Below, one piece after another: positions 52,412 to 60,900 of a stretch of DNA of 64,000 nucleotides (its first letter is position 1; every line of letters begins with the position of its first letter). The notes beneath the pieces are model-generated. The model was given only the letters and a program-made list of their open reading frames with translations. It was not told the DNA's origin and did no database searches. Source of the DNA: Saccharopolyspora elongata (GTDB lineage Bacteria > Actinomycetota > Actinomycetes > Mycobacteriales > Pseudonocardiaceae); contig NZ_SMKW01000037.1 in NCBI RefSeq assembly GCF_004348985.1, forward strand, positions 1 to 64,000, read 5' to 3'. Position numbers and translations under genes: made by a program.

Positions 52412-52947
52412 TCGCCTGGCTGCGGCAGCTGGTCGCGCGGCTGAGCGGCACGGCCGACGTGCCGGCGGACTTCCCCGGCACGCTCGACGCCGAAGAGCAG
52501 GTCCTCGCGGTGGCGAAGACGGCCGATGGCGCGCTGGTCGCCACGCACCTGGGGCTGTGGCTGCCGGAGGGTCGCCGCCTCGGTTGGCACCTGCTCAGCA
52601 AGGCGACCTGGAACAACGGCGTGCTCACCGTGATCGAGGCGGAGGAAGCCGGGGCAGCGGGCGACGCGGTGCTGCTGCGCGACCTGGCGGGTCGCCGGCT
52701 CGAACTGACCGGATCGAGCCGGTTGCCCGACGTCGTGCACGAACGCGTCAACCAGTCCATCCGCTCCCGCCACCACCGGGAGCTGCCCGGCGGGGGAGCG
52801 TGGTTCGTGCAGCGCAAGGTGCCCGGCCGGGACGGCATCCTGTTGCAGGTCCGGCCCGATCGGGGCGCGGACGAGGCGGCAGTGGCCGAGTTCGCCGCGA
52901 CCGTCGCGGAGCGCTTGCAGCAGGCGAAAGGCCCTGAGCGGGACTGA
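52408..52947 (+). CDS. Conserved hypothetical protein following dnaG
   Basis: 179 residues. Predicted mostly beta; segments include AWLRQLVARLSG, EEQVLAVAKTADGALVATHLGLWLPE, LTVIEAEEAG and VVHERVNQSIRSRHHRELPGGGAWFVQRKVPGRDG. No known domain recognised. A protein of this kind follows dnaG in other actinobacteria. GTG start overlaps dnaG stop by 4 bp, so they are co-translated. Function unknown. Confidence 0.85.
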   Translation: MIAWLRQLVARLSGTADVPADFPGTLDAEEQVLAVAKTADGALVATHLGLWLPEGRRLGWHLLSKATWNNGVLTVIEAEEAGAAGDAVLLRDLAGRRLELTGSSRLPDVVHERVNQSIRSRHHRELPGGGAWFVQRKVPGRDGILLQVRPDRGADEAAVAEFAATVAERLQQAKGPERD

Positions 52948-52976
52948 CTTTCACTCGACACCGGCCGCACCCCGGA

Positions 52977-53000
52977 TATACAGTACGGACGTACTGTTTA
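52977..53000. promoter_or_regulatory. Operator-like palindrome before tam
   Basis: TATACAGTACG-GA-CGTACTGTTTA: 11-bp arms matching at 10 positions, directly before the ribosome site. The half-sequence GACGTACTGTTT recurs at 63831-63842. TetR-type dyad; regulator unknown. Confidence 0.5.
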
Positions 53001-53013
53001 CGGAGGTGTGGAC

Positions 53014-53772
53014 GTGTGGGACCCGCAGAAGTACCTGTCGTTCAGTGACCACCGCGACCGCCCGGCCCACGACCTGATGGCCAGGGTCGGCGCTACCCGA
53101 GCCCGCCGGGTGGTGGACCTCGGCTGCGGAGCGGGAAACCTGACCTCGCTGCTGACCGACCGGTGGCCCGAAGCGGCGGTCGAGGCGACGGACGCATCGC
53201 CGGAGATGGTCGCGGCGGCTAAAGCTCGCGGAGTGGCTGCGAGGCAGGAGGACGTGCGGGACTGGAAACCGTTGCCGGACACGGATGTCGTGCTCTGCAA
53301 CGCCGTCCTGCAATGGGTACCGGAGCACGTGGAGCTGCTGCAGCGCTGGCTGCCCCAGCTGCCGGCCGGAGCATGGTTCGCCTTCCAGGTGCCGGGCAAC
53401 TTCGAATCGCCGTCGCACGTGACGATCCGGGAGCTGGCCGCCGAGCCGCGCTGGCGCGACCAGGTGAGCGGCGTGCTGCGCCCGGACGCGGTGCTGCCGC
53501 CGACCGGCTACGCGGACGTGCTCACCGACCTCGGCGCGGAGGTCGACGCCTGGGAGACGACCTACGTCCATGCGCTGACCGGAGCGGACCCGGTGCTTGA
53601 GTGGGTCACGGGCACGGCCTTGCGGCCGGTCCGGACGGCGCTCGACGACGCGGCGTGGGCGGAATTCCGGGCGGAGCTGGCGCCACGCCTGGCGGAGGCG
53701 TACCCGAGGCGGGCCGACGGCACGACCTGGTTCCCGTTCCGCCGCATCTTCGTCGTTGCGCACCGCCGCTGA
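53014..53772 (+). CDS. tam: Trans-aconitate 2-methyltransferase-like protein
   Basis: 252 residues, SAM-dependent methyltransferase. The start [21 protein letters not shown], the SAM motif [20 protein letters not shown], the acidic ATDASPEM and [17 protein letters not shown] match Tam, which methylates trans-aconitate. Full length for the family. GTG 53014 is chosen since GGAGG is 7 bases upstream; GTG 53008 leaves no spacer. Preceded by a palindromic operator. Confidence 0.88.
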   Translation: MWDPQKYLSFSDHRDRPAHDLMARVGATRARRVVDLGCGAGNLTSLLTDRWPEAAVEATDASPEMVAAAKARGVAARQEDVRDWKPLPDTDVVLCNAVLQWVPEHVELLQRWLPQLPAGAWFAFQVPGNFESPSHVTIRELAAEPRWRDQVSGVLRPDAVLPPTGYADVLTDLGAEVDAWETTYVHALTGADPVLEWVTGTALRPVRTALDDAAWAEFRAELAPRLAEAYPRRADGTTWFPFRRIFVVAHRR

Positions 53773-53882
53773 CCTGCTGTTTTGCGAGAAGGATCAATAA
53801 GAGGGGGGTCCGGTGAAGGGCCCCGGAGGCATGGGCTAGAGTAGTCATGTCAGCGCGACAAGGGCTGACAACAACGAAACAT

Positions 53883-53955
<73 letters not shown>

Positions 53956-53958
53956 CAA

Positions 53959-53992
53959 AACCCCAGGTCATTGGCCTGGGGTTCTTCGTTTT
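53959..53992 (+). terminator. Terminator after tRNA-Asn
   Basis: AACCCCAGG (53959-53967) pairs with CCTGGGGTT (53975-53983), then CTTCGTTTT. Confidence 0.8.
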
Positions 53993-54171
53993 GTGCCCGA
54001 TTTGTCCCCCCGAGGGTGCAGAAAAGGTGCAGAATCACGGAGCCGCGCCGCTGTGGCCGCAAGCGGGGCAGTGGCGGTTTGTTGGGCGATGTGCATATCT
54101 GCGCAGGTCATCGTTGCATTCGGCCGCCGCTGTGGTGCGGTCAAGCACGGGGCGTCTGTCAGCGTTCGTTG

Positions 54172-54426
54172 GGATGTCTTGCGCAGGTATTGCCTGCCGA
54201 GCCGGCTGCGTCAGCACGTGCGTTGCGCGAGTACTGGGACCTGGGTACTGGCCCGGTGAGCCATCTCGTGCGGCGTGTAGAAGCCCGCGGGATCGTCGTG
54301 CTCACCCCGCAACCCGATCCCGATCTGGAAATGGTCGACGCCTTTTCCGCCAGCCGCCCGCCACGACCGATAGTGATGCTGACTCCCAATCGCGCCGACG
54401 ATGTCTACCGCTGCGTGATCAAGTAG
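54172..54426 (+). pseudogene. Fragment of an XRE/ImmA-IrrE type regulator
   Basis: The frame around 54187-54426 reads ALREYWDLGTGPVSHLVRRV, EARGIVVLTPQPDPDLEMVD, AFSASRPPRPIVMLTPNRAD. This resembles the middle of HTH-ImmA/IrrE proteins just before the zinc HExxH helix, but it stops there, so the peptidase motif is lost. The N-terminal helix-turn-helix is not seen upstream; the frame there is unrelated. Looks like a decayed remnant, consistent with island turnover beside the tRNA. Confidence 0.5.
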
Positions 54427-54908
54427 CTTTTCGTTCGTCATCAGTAGGACTCGGCTGCGCAGCAAGGGAAAGTTGGCACGGCCGAGCATCTGTCTCGTGA
54501 TCATTTCGATCTTTGTGCTGACGCTTTCCGCGGGCCGTTGCTGTGGAGGAGGGTGAGTCTGGCGTTGACGTGGTTGGCGGCGTAGTGAGCCGCAGTTCGT
54601 CCCGCGCGCTCGTTGTGTGGGCGGGCCCCAGCAGTGGCTGTGCGCGACCACGGTCTTCTCTGGCGCCGCGGTGAGGATGTCGGGTCAGGTCTAGGCGCCC
54701 TGACAGGACATCGGTAGGGCCTCTGCGAAACGGGTCCCGGAACCGCCTCGGGTCCCGAGCGCGGATGCGCGGATGGCTTCGCCGCTGTGGTTTCTTTCCC
54801 GCTATCTTGTCCGTTGCGCTCGCCGGTCACTGGGTGTGTGCGTTCTGTGGCCGGTCGGTACGCCGATGTCGTGGGGGCTGCGGGTTACGGGCGAACTGGG
54901 GAGGTGCG
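54427..54908. other. Intergenic region before the STAND gene
   Basis: About 480 bp without a gene I can support. Frames here have unremarkable codon usage and no motifs. Base composition is less GC-biased than the conserved block, as in the rest of the island. Confidence 0.4.
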
Positions 54909-57395
54909 ATGGGCGGTAGGCCTCGAAGCGGACGACGGCCAGGGCCGGTTCCGACACCGGGTACTTTGTTGGGGCGGTTCGCGTTGGAGCTGCGGCGGTT
55001 GCGGGAGGAGTCGGGCAGCCCGAGTTTTGAGACGTTGTCCTACGAAACAGCCAGGCTTGGGCGCGCTTTCTCGGACACGTCGTTGCGCAACGCGTGTTCG
55101 GGCAAGCAGATCCCGACGTGGGATGTCACCGAGATGTTCATCCGCTCCTGCGTGGCGTATGCGCATGGCAACCCGGAACATGCCGCAGAGGTCGCGCGGG
55201 GGTGGGTGGCCAAGCAGCTGGTTGCGGAATGGACCAAACGGTGGCGGGCTCTGCATCAGTCTGACCAGCCGGAGCGGCCTCCGGTCGCTGCGGCACCGGC
55301 AAGTGAGCTCGAAGGGAATCTGCCTGCTGAGGTGACCAGTTTCGTCGGGCGGCACCGCGAGCTGGCTGAGGCGAGGCGGATGTTGAGGCGGTCGCGTCTG
55401 GTGACCTTGACTGGAATGGGCGGGGTCGGCAAGACACGTTTGGCGCTGCGCGTGGCTACGGGGCTAGTCCAGGAGCATGCTCGTGATGGCGTGTGGTTGG
55501 TCGAGTTGGCGAGCCTGACTTACCCCGAAATGGTTGCCCGCACGGTCGCTGCGACATTGGGGATCCGTGAAGCGGCTCGACTGCCGCTGGAGGCGATCCG
55601 AGATTTCCTTTTGGATAAACAGCTCTTGCTGGTGTTGGATAACTGTGAGCACCTGCTGGAGGCTTGCGCGGGGCTTGTGCGGGAGCTGCTCCAAGCCGCA
55701 CCAGGCTTGCGCGTTCTGGCCACGAGCAGACAACCGCTGGGCGTGACCGGGGAACACATCGCGCAGGTTTCCCCGTTGTCGTTGCCGGGCAATGCTGATT
55801 TGAGCAACGCTGGCGAGATCGCCCGATATGACGCCATTGCGCTGTTCGTCGACCGAGCGTCCAATGTGGTCCCGAATTTCGCGGTGACCGAGGAGAATCG
55901 CGCCATTGTCGCGCGACTGTGTCGGCGTCTCGACGGGATCCCGCTGGCTATCGAGTTGGCTGCCCGGAGACTTCGCGTTCTTTCACTGGAAGACCTGTGG
56001 GAGCGGCTGGCCGAGGACTTCCGATTGCTGCGCAACGGTGATCGGGCCGGACCACGCCGTCACCAGGCGTTGCAAGCGGTGTTCAACTGGAGCTATGAGC
56101 TGTGTTCGCCGGCGGAGCAGAAGGTGTGGGCACGGTTGGCCGTGTTCGAGGGCGGCGTCGCGCTGGATGCGGCCGAGATCGTCGCGGCCGATGACGAATT
56201 CGGTGGTGACGAGGTTTTCGACGCGGTTGCGGGTTTGGTGGACAAGTCAATCCTCACCCGGATCGACACCGGCGGCCAGGCGCGCTTTCGCCTCCTGGAC
56301 ACCCTGCGCCAGTACGGCCGAGATCGCCTGGCCGCGGCCGGGGAAGAAGCAGACGTTCGGCGGCGGCATCGGGACTGGTGCGCGGAGCTGGTGTACCGAG
56401 CGGAGTCCGAATGGAGTGGCTTTCGGCAATCGCGCTGGTACACCCGCCTGCGGAATGAGCATGCCAACGTGCGCCTGGCACTCGAATCCTTCCTCGCGGA
56501 CGGGGAAGGCGACCGGGCGCTGGCCATGGCCGGAGCCCTTGCGTTCTACTGGGTGTCTTCGGGAACGCTGTCCGAAGGCCGAGAATGGCTCGAGCGGGCC
56601 CTCGCCCAGCCTGGACAGCACAGCATTGCTAGAGCGCGAGCGTTGTGGGCAGCGGGCTATCTGTCGGCAGTCTTGGGTGAGCTTTCGACTGCTTCCGGCC
56701 TCATTGACCAAGCCGACGAGGTTGCCCAAGGCGTTGGAGACGCCCGTACGCTTGCCGATGTCGCTAACGTGCGCGGTCTGTTGGCCATTTACCGAGGCGA
56801 ATTCGACGTTGCCGATGAACTCATCCAGCGTTCACTCGACGACTACCGCGAAATCGGCAACCCGTACCGGGTACAGCTCGCGATGGGGATGTTGGGCGTG
56901 GTCGACTCCGCGGCCGGGAACGGTGCAGAAGCGATCGACCACTACCTGGAGGCCGGAGAGCTCGGTGCCGAGACCGGTGAGTGGTGGCTGCACAACAATG
57001 TCCGGTGGGTACTGTCGGTGCAGTACCTCCAGGAGGGAAAGCTCACCGAAGCCGCCGAGCTGATGAAGGAGGTGCTGCGTAACAAGAAGCACCTCAACGA
57101 CCGACACGGAATCGCATCAGTGATCGACACCTTCGCGTGGGTGGTGGCCGCCGCCGAGGCGCCGCACACAGCCACGCTCCTCCTCGGCGCAGCGCACCGC
57201 ATCTGGCCGACGCTGCACGAGCGGTTCTTCGGCTTCCCCAACCTCATCGCGCTTCACCACCAATGCGTTCAGCAGTTGCGCGAAACGCTGGGGGAGGGGG
57301 AGTTCACCGCGATCTTTGAAGAAGGAGCTCAGCTATCGACGTCCCAAGCGGTGAGCTACGCGCTCAACGTGCGGGAGCCCGGGCAAGGTCCATGA
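54909..57395 (+). CDS. STAND (NB-ARC-like) ATPase regulator with TPR-like repeats
   Basis: 828 residues. N-terminal helical, HTH-like segment (about 18-90, LGRFALELRRLREESGSPSF), linker, then NTPase: FVGRHRELAE, P-loop GMGGVGKTRLALRVA (169-176), Walker B LLLVLDNCEHL with Asp244, sensor ATSRQPLGVTGE, and RLDGIPLAIELAARRL. The C-terminal half (about 480-820) is TPR-like. No LuxR-type C-terminal HTH is present, unlike many related regulators. It may be an inflammasome-like sensor or transcription regulator. ATG has GGGGAGG upstream; a longer start at 54765 adds 48 unrelated residues. It stands before the trypco2 and trypsin genes. Confidence 0.88.
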   Translation: MGGRPRSGRRPGPVPTPGTLLGRFALELRRLREESGSPSFETLSYETARLGRAFSDTSLRNACSGKQIPTWDVTEMFIRSCVAYAHGNPEHAAEVARGWVAKQLVAEWTKRWRALHQSDQPERPPVAAAPASELEGNLPAEVTSFVGRHRELAEARRMLRRSRLVTLTGMGGVGKTRLALRVATGLVQEHARDGVWLVELASLTYPEMVARTVAATLGIREAARLPLEAIRDFLLDKQLLLVLDNCEHLLEACAGLVRELLQAAPGLRVLATSRQPLGVTGEHIAQVSPLSLPGNADLSNAGEIARYDAIALFVDRASNVVPNFAVTEENRAIVARLCRRLDGIPLAIELAARRLRVLSLEDLWERLAEDFRLLRNGDRAGPRRHQALQAVFNWSYELCSPAEQKVWARLAVFEGGVALDAAEIVAADDEFGGDEVFDAVAGLVDKSILTRIDTGGQARFRLLDTLRQYGRDRLAAAGEEADVRRRHRDWCAELVYRAESEWSGFRQSRWYTRLRNEHANVRLALESFLADGEGDRALAMAGALAFYWVSSGTLSEGREWLERALAQPGQHSIARARALWAAGYLSAVLGELSTASGLIDQADEVAQGVGDARTLADVANVRGLLAIYRGEFDVADELIQRSLDDYREIGNPYRVQLAMGMLGVVDSAAGNGAEAIDHYLEAGELGAETGEWWLHNNVRWVLSVQYLQEGKLTEAAELMKEVLRNKKHLNDRHGIASVIDTFAWVVAAAEAPHTATLLLGAAHRIWPTLHERFFGFPNLIALHHQCVQQLRETLGEGEFTAIFEEGAQLSTSQAVSYALNVREPGQGP

Positions 57396-57625
57396 GCCTC
57401 GAGCACGCGTGCCCGTGCGGTCCTCCGCAGAGCGCCGGCTCGCGGTGATTATTTTTTCCGAAAGCAGGTGGCCGCCCACGTCACTGTCGTGCCACCGTGG
57501 CCGGGCCTGTGGTTGGCAGCGAGCAGTGGCCGCGGTGTTCTGTGTCGATCAAGGTGCGCTAGACGCGTTTGCCGGCCGCATGAACGAGCAGATTCCCCCG
57601 ACCGACCTCCTGTGAGGAGCAGCAC
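57396..57625. other. Spacer between STAND gene and trypco2 gene
   Basis: 230 bp; two overlapping frames translate into Arg/Pro-rich peptides without homology signs. Ends with GAGGAG, the trypco2 ribosome site. No gene called. Confidence 0.4.
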
Positions 57626-57916
57626 TTGGACGTCGAACTGGCTGAAGCGATCAGGGCTCTGCGCGCCCAACTGACCCAGTCGTTGGAGGAAGGCGACGGT
57701 GAAAAGATCCGGTTCTCCGTCGACAAGGTAGAGCTCGACCTGGAATTGACCGTCTCGAAGGAAAGTCAAGGGGGCCTGAGCTGGAAGCTCTTCACCGTCG
57801 GGGCATCAGCGAAGGGCGAGCTTTCCAAGGCGTCGGTCCAGCGGCTCCATCTGGAGCTCTCAGCTCGAACGGACGAGGACGAGCCGGTCAGGCTCTCGCC
57901 TCGCCGTCCGATCTGA
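57626..57916 (+). CDS. Trypsin-co-occurring domain protein (trypco2 family)
   Basis: 96 residues. The pattern ELAEAIRALRAQLTQSLEEGDGEKIRFSVDKVELDLELTV, then WKLFTVGASAKGELSKASVQRLHLEL, is that of the trypco2 domain named from gene neighbourhoods with trypsin-like peptidases in predicted conflict systems. Its biochemical role is unknown; it may be a partner or adaptor of the peptidase. TTG start with GAGGAG 7 bases upstream is clear. Ends 34 bp before the trypsin-STAND gene. Confidence 0.9.
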   Translation: MDVELAEAIRALRAQLTQSLEEGDGEKIRFSVDKVELDLELTVSKESQGGLSWKLFTVGASAKGELSKASVQRLHLELSARTDEDEPVRLSPRRPI

Positions 57917-57950
57917 GACCAGACACCCACCGCAGTTCCGAGGTAGGTCA

Positions 57951-60900
57951 ATGGTGTCCCCTCGCGCGCTCGATATCGGCTTCTTCGTTCGAGTCGTACG
58001 CCACGACAAAAAAACCGGCGAACATCTGCTGCTCGCCAGCGGCCTCGTCATCGCGCCCGGACTGATTCTCACCTGCGCGCACGACCTTGGTACTTCCCCG
58101 GAGGGCCTCTATGTCGTGCCACTGGACGGCGGGATGTCGAAGAAGGCCTCGGCAGTCCACGTGCATCCCGAGTACGACGACGACAACCGGTTGAGCGACA
58201 GGGATATCGCGCTGGTGGAACTGGCGCGCCCTCTCCACCTCGACACGCCGCCGCCCGCGCTGCGGGTTGTCGGCAAAGGCGTGGGAAGCCTGTTGTTCCA
58301 CAGCCTCGGGTTCCCCGACTACTTCGCCCGCAAGGGCTCTCCCGCGCGGCGGAAGCAGTTGGACGGAACGCTGCAGCTCGGCTCCGGGGAAGAGACCCAC
58401 CTCTTCGAGCTGCGCTTGGCGCAGCGGCCGCCCGCAGCGAACGGACCGGCCTCCGGGCGCTTGCAAGGGATGTCCGGAGCGGCGGTGATCACCGCTCGCG
58501 GTGGGCATGTTGTCGGTGTCTTCGCCACCTACGAGGACTCCAGGGACACGGCTTGGGCGGTCGGGCTCGGTCCGCTGCGCCATCCGGCCTTGGCCGAGCC
58601 GCTGGCCAGGCACGGCATCGACCTGATCGACATCACCGAGGACGAGGAACGCGCCGACGATGCGTTGCCCGTGCCTCATCGGCGGTACTTGGCTGCTCTC
58701 ACCGGAATCGAGAGCTATCTGCTGCCCAAGTCCCTGGACTTCACCGCCCCCTGGGCTGACCATCCCGCACACCCGCGCCGGGTCGTCGACCGGCTCGCCG
58801 AAGGCGAGCACGTCATGATCAGCGGACCGGCCGGCTCTGGCAAGACCCGGTTGTGCCTCGAGGCTGCTCAGGCGGCGGCGAACGCTGGATGGGCGGTCTA
58901 CCACGTTCCCGCCCTCGGCTTGGCCGCCGATGAGCTGGCGCGTTTCGCCGCGCGCGCCGCGGCGCAGCGCGTCCTGTTCGTCTACAGCCAGCCCGAAGGC
59001 GAGATCGATGTCGATCCGCACGTCGTCGCGCGGCAGGCGAAGCTGGCCGCCCGTGGGAACCAGGCCAAGGCGGTTGCTCTCCTCGCTGCGGCTCCCAACG
59101 GCAGCACCGAAAGCATGCTCCCGGGAGATACGAGCTTCACGCTCGTCCAAGCGCCGCTCGGCGACCACCTGAGACAGGTCGCCGACGCGATCATCACTCA
59201 GGTCGGACGCCTGGTCCACCTCGAAGATGACATCCGCGCAAGCGCCAGAACGGTTTGCGGCTGCCGACCCGGCCTGGTGCTGCGGATCGCTCCGGAACTC
59301 GCCCTCGACTCCGACCGCAATCCGGTCGGTGTTCGCAAATTCGGGCGGCAAAGCGGCTCTGAACTCTCGCGATGGATCGCACAGCGCCTCGCTGACGACG
59401 GCCTAACCGCTGCGGGCGGAGATGCGAAGCGAGTCAGCTTTGCCGCCGGGGCGGCCATGGCCATGATGGTCGCCCCGCAAACCCGCGAACGCCTTCAGCG
59501 CGCCGTAGGGCGGCTGTTCGAGCGTTCGGGATCCTCGGCCGACGGCAACACGCTGGTGGACCTCCTCCTCAGCCGCGGGTGGCTTGAGGAGCGGGACGGC
59601 CGTGTGCACCCGCTGCACCCGGTGATCGCCGATGAGATGCTGGTCCGGGCATTGCTGACGCCCGAAGGAGAGGCCCTCTCCGAAACTGCGGAATGGATCT
59701 TCCAAGCGGCACTCGACGATTCGGTGTCCGTCCGCATGCTCGTCGACGTCATCCGCCGCCTTGCGACCGACTACCCCCATCCGGGCTTGGCGCAGCTCCT
59801 CGAAGCCAGGTGCCGCGACTGGGTCGAGGAGCACTGCGAGCTCATCGGTAAGCGCGCGCTCGAATTCGAGCGAGAACGCGCCGACGAGGCCGGACTCATT
59901 CCCGCCATGCTCCGGGGACCGTTATGGAGCTCGATCACCTCGGACCACTTGGAAATCCTGTCGCGTCGGTACTTCTCCTGTGAAGCGGAGCCGGCAGCCT
60001 GCCGGGACCGCCTGCAGGAGTGCCTCGCTGCTCTCCCCAAGTCGGAGGAGATCCCGGAGGCCTGGCGGGACTTGGCGGCCAAGCTGCTTTCCGGCGCCCT
60101 CCACGAAGAAGAAGGCCCACTCCTCGACACCGTCCTCGGACGCCCTTCCTCAGATCCACAGTGGGCAAAGCAGATTCGTGAACTGGCCGTGCGCTGGACC
60201 GAGGACCATCCCGACGCCGCCTCCGCCTCGTTCGTGCTTGGCGCACTCATCCGGGACCGCTCGCTGTCCGAACCAGACCTTCACCTGGTCGTGGAGCGGG
60301 CGCTGGACTGGATCTCCAGACACGACGCCGAATCCGGGTCACGAGTCCTCGTGCCGCTGATCTCCAATCCGAGGCTCACTCCGCGGCAACGCGACGACAC
60401 GCGGCTGGCGGTGCGGGACTGGCTGGACCGCAACAGCAGGACAATAGACGCGAAATTCGTGCTCCGCGTCATGCTCCGAGACCCCGCTCGACGCAGGAAC
60501 CACTTCGGCGAGGCTCTGCCGTACGCACTTGACTGGATCGAAGCCAACGGCAACAGCAGCGCCGCCTGGAGCGTTGCCTCCCAGATCTGCAGCAGGGACG
60601 CGATCGCCGCCTGGCTGCCGACGGTGCTGCCTTGGCTGGAAACGCACGTCACGGATCCGGCCATCCACACGATTCTCGTGCGAACCCTGCAAATCCGTTC
60701 CAAGAGCGTCACCTTGGACGAGGAGCGGAGGATGGTCCGATGCGGATTGTCATGGCTCCGCGCCAATCCGACCAGGTGGGCGGTGCCGGAAGTCTGCGGC
60801 GCATTGTCGGGCCATGCGCGCCGCACAAACCTCGAGGGAAAAGAACGCAAGTATCGCCAGAACATGGCCGTTACGGCAGCGGATGCCGATGAGCTCCTCG

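Noticed and set aside
54909-57395. Calling the STAND protein an AfsR/SARP or LuxR (LAL) regulator
   Set aside because: It lacks both the SARP DNA-binding domain and a C-terminal LuxR helix-turn-helix; only the NTPase and TPR-like parts agree.
57409-57615. 68-residue frame before trypco2
   Set aside because: No motif, poor codon bias and no ribosome site.
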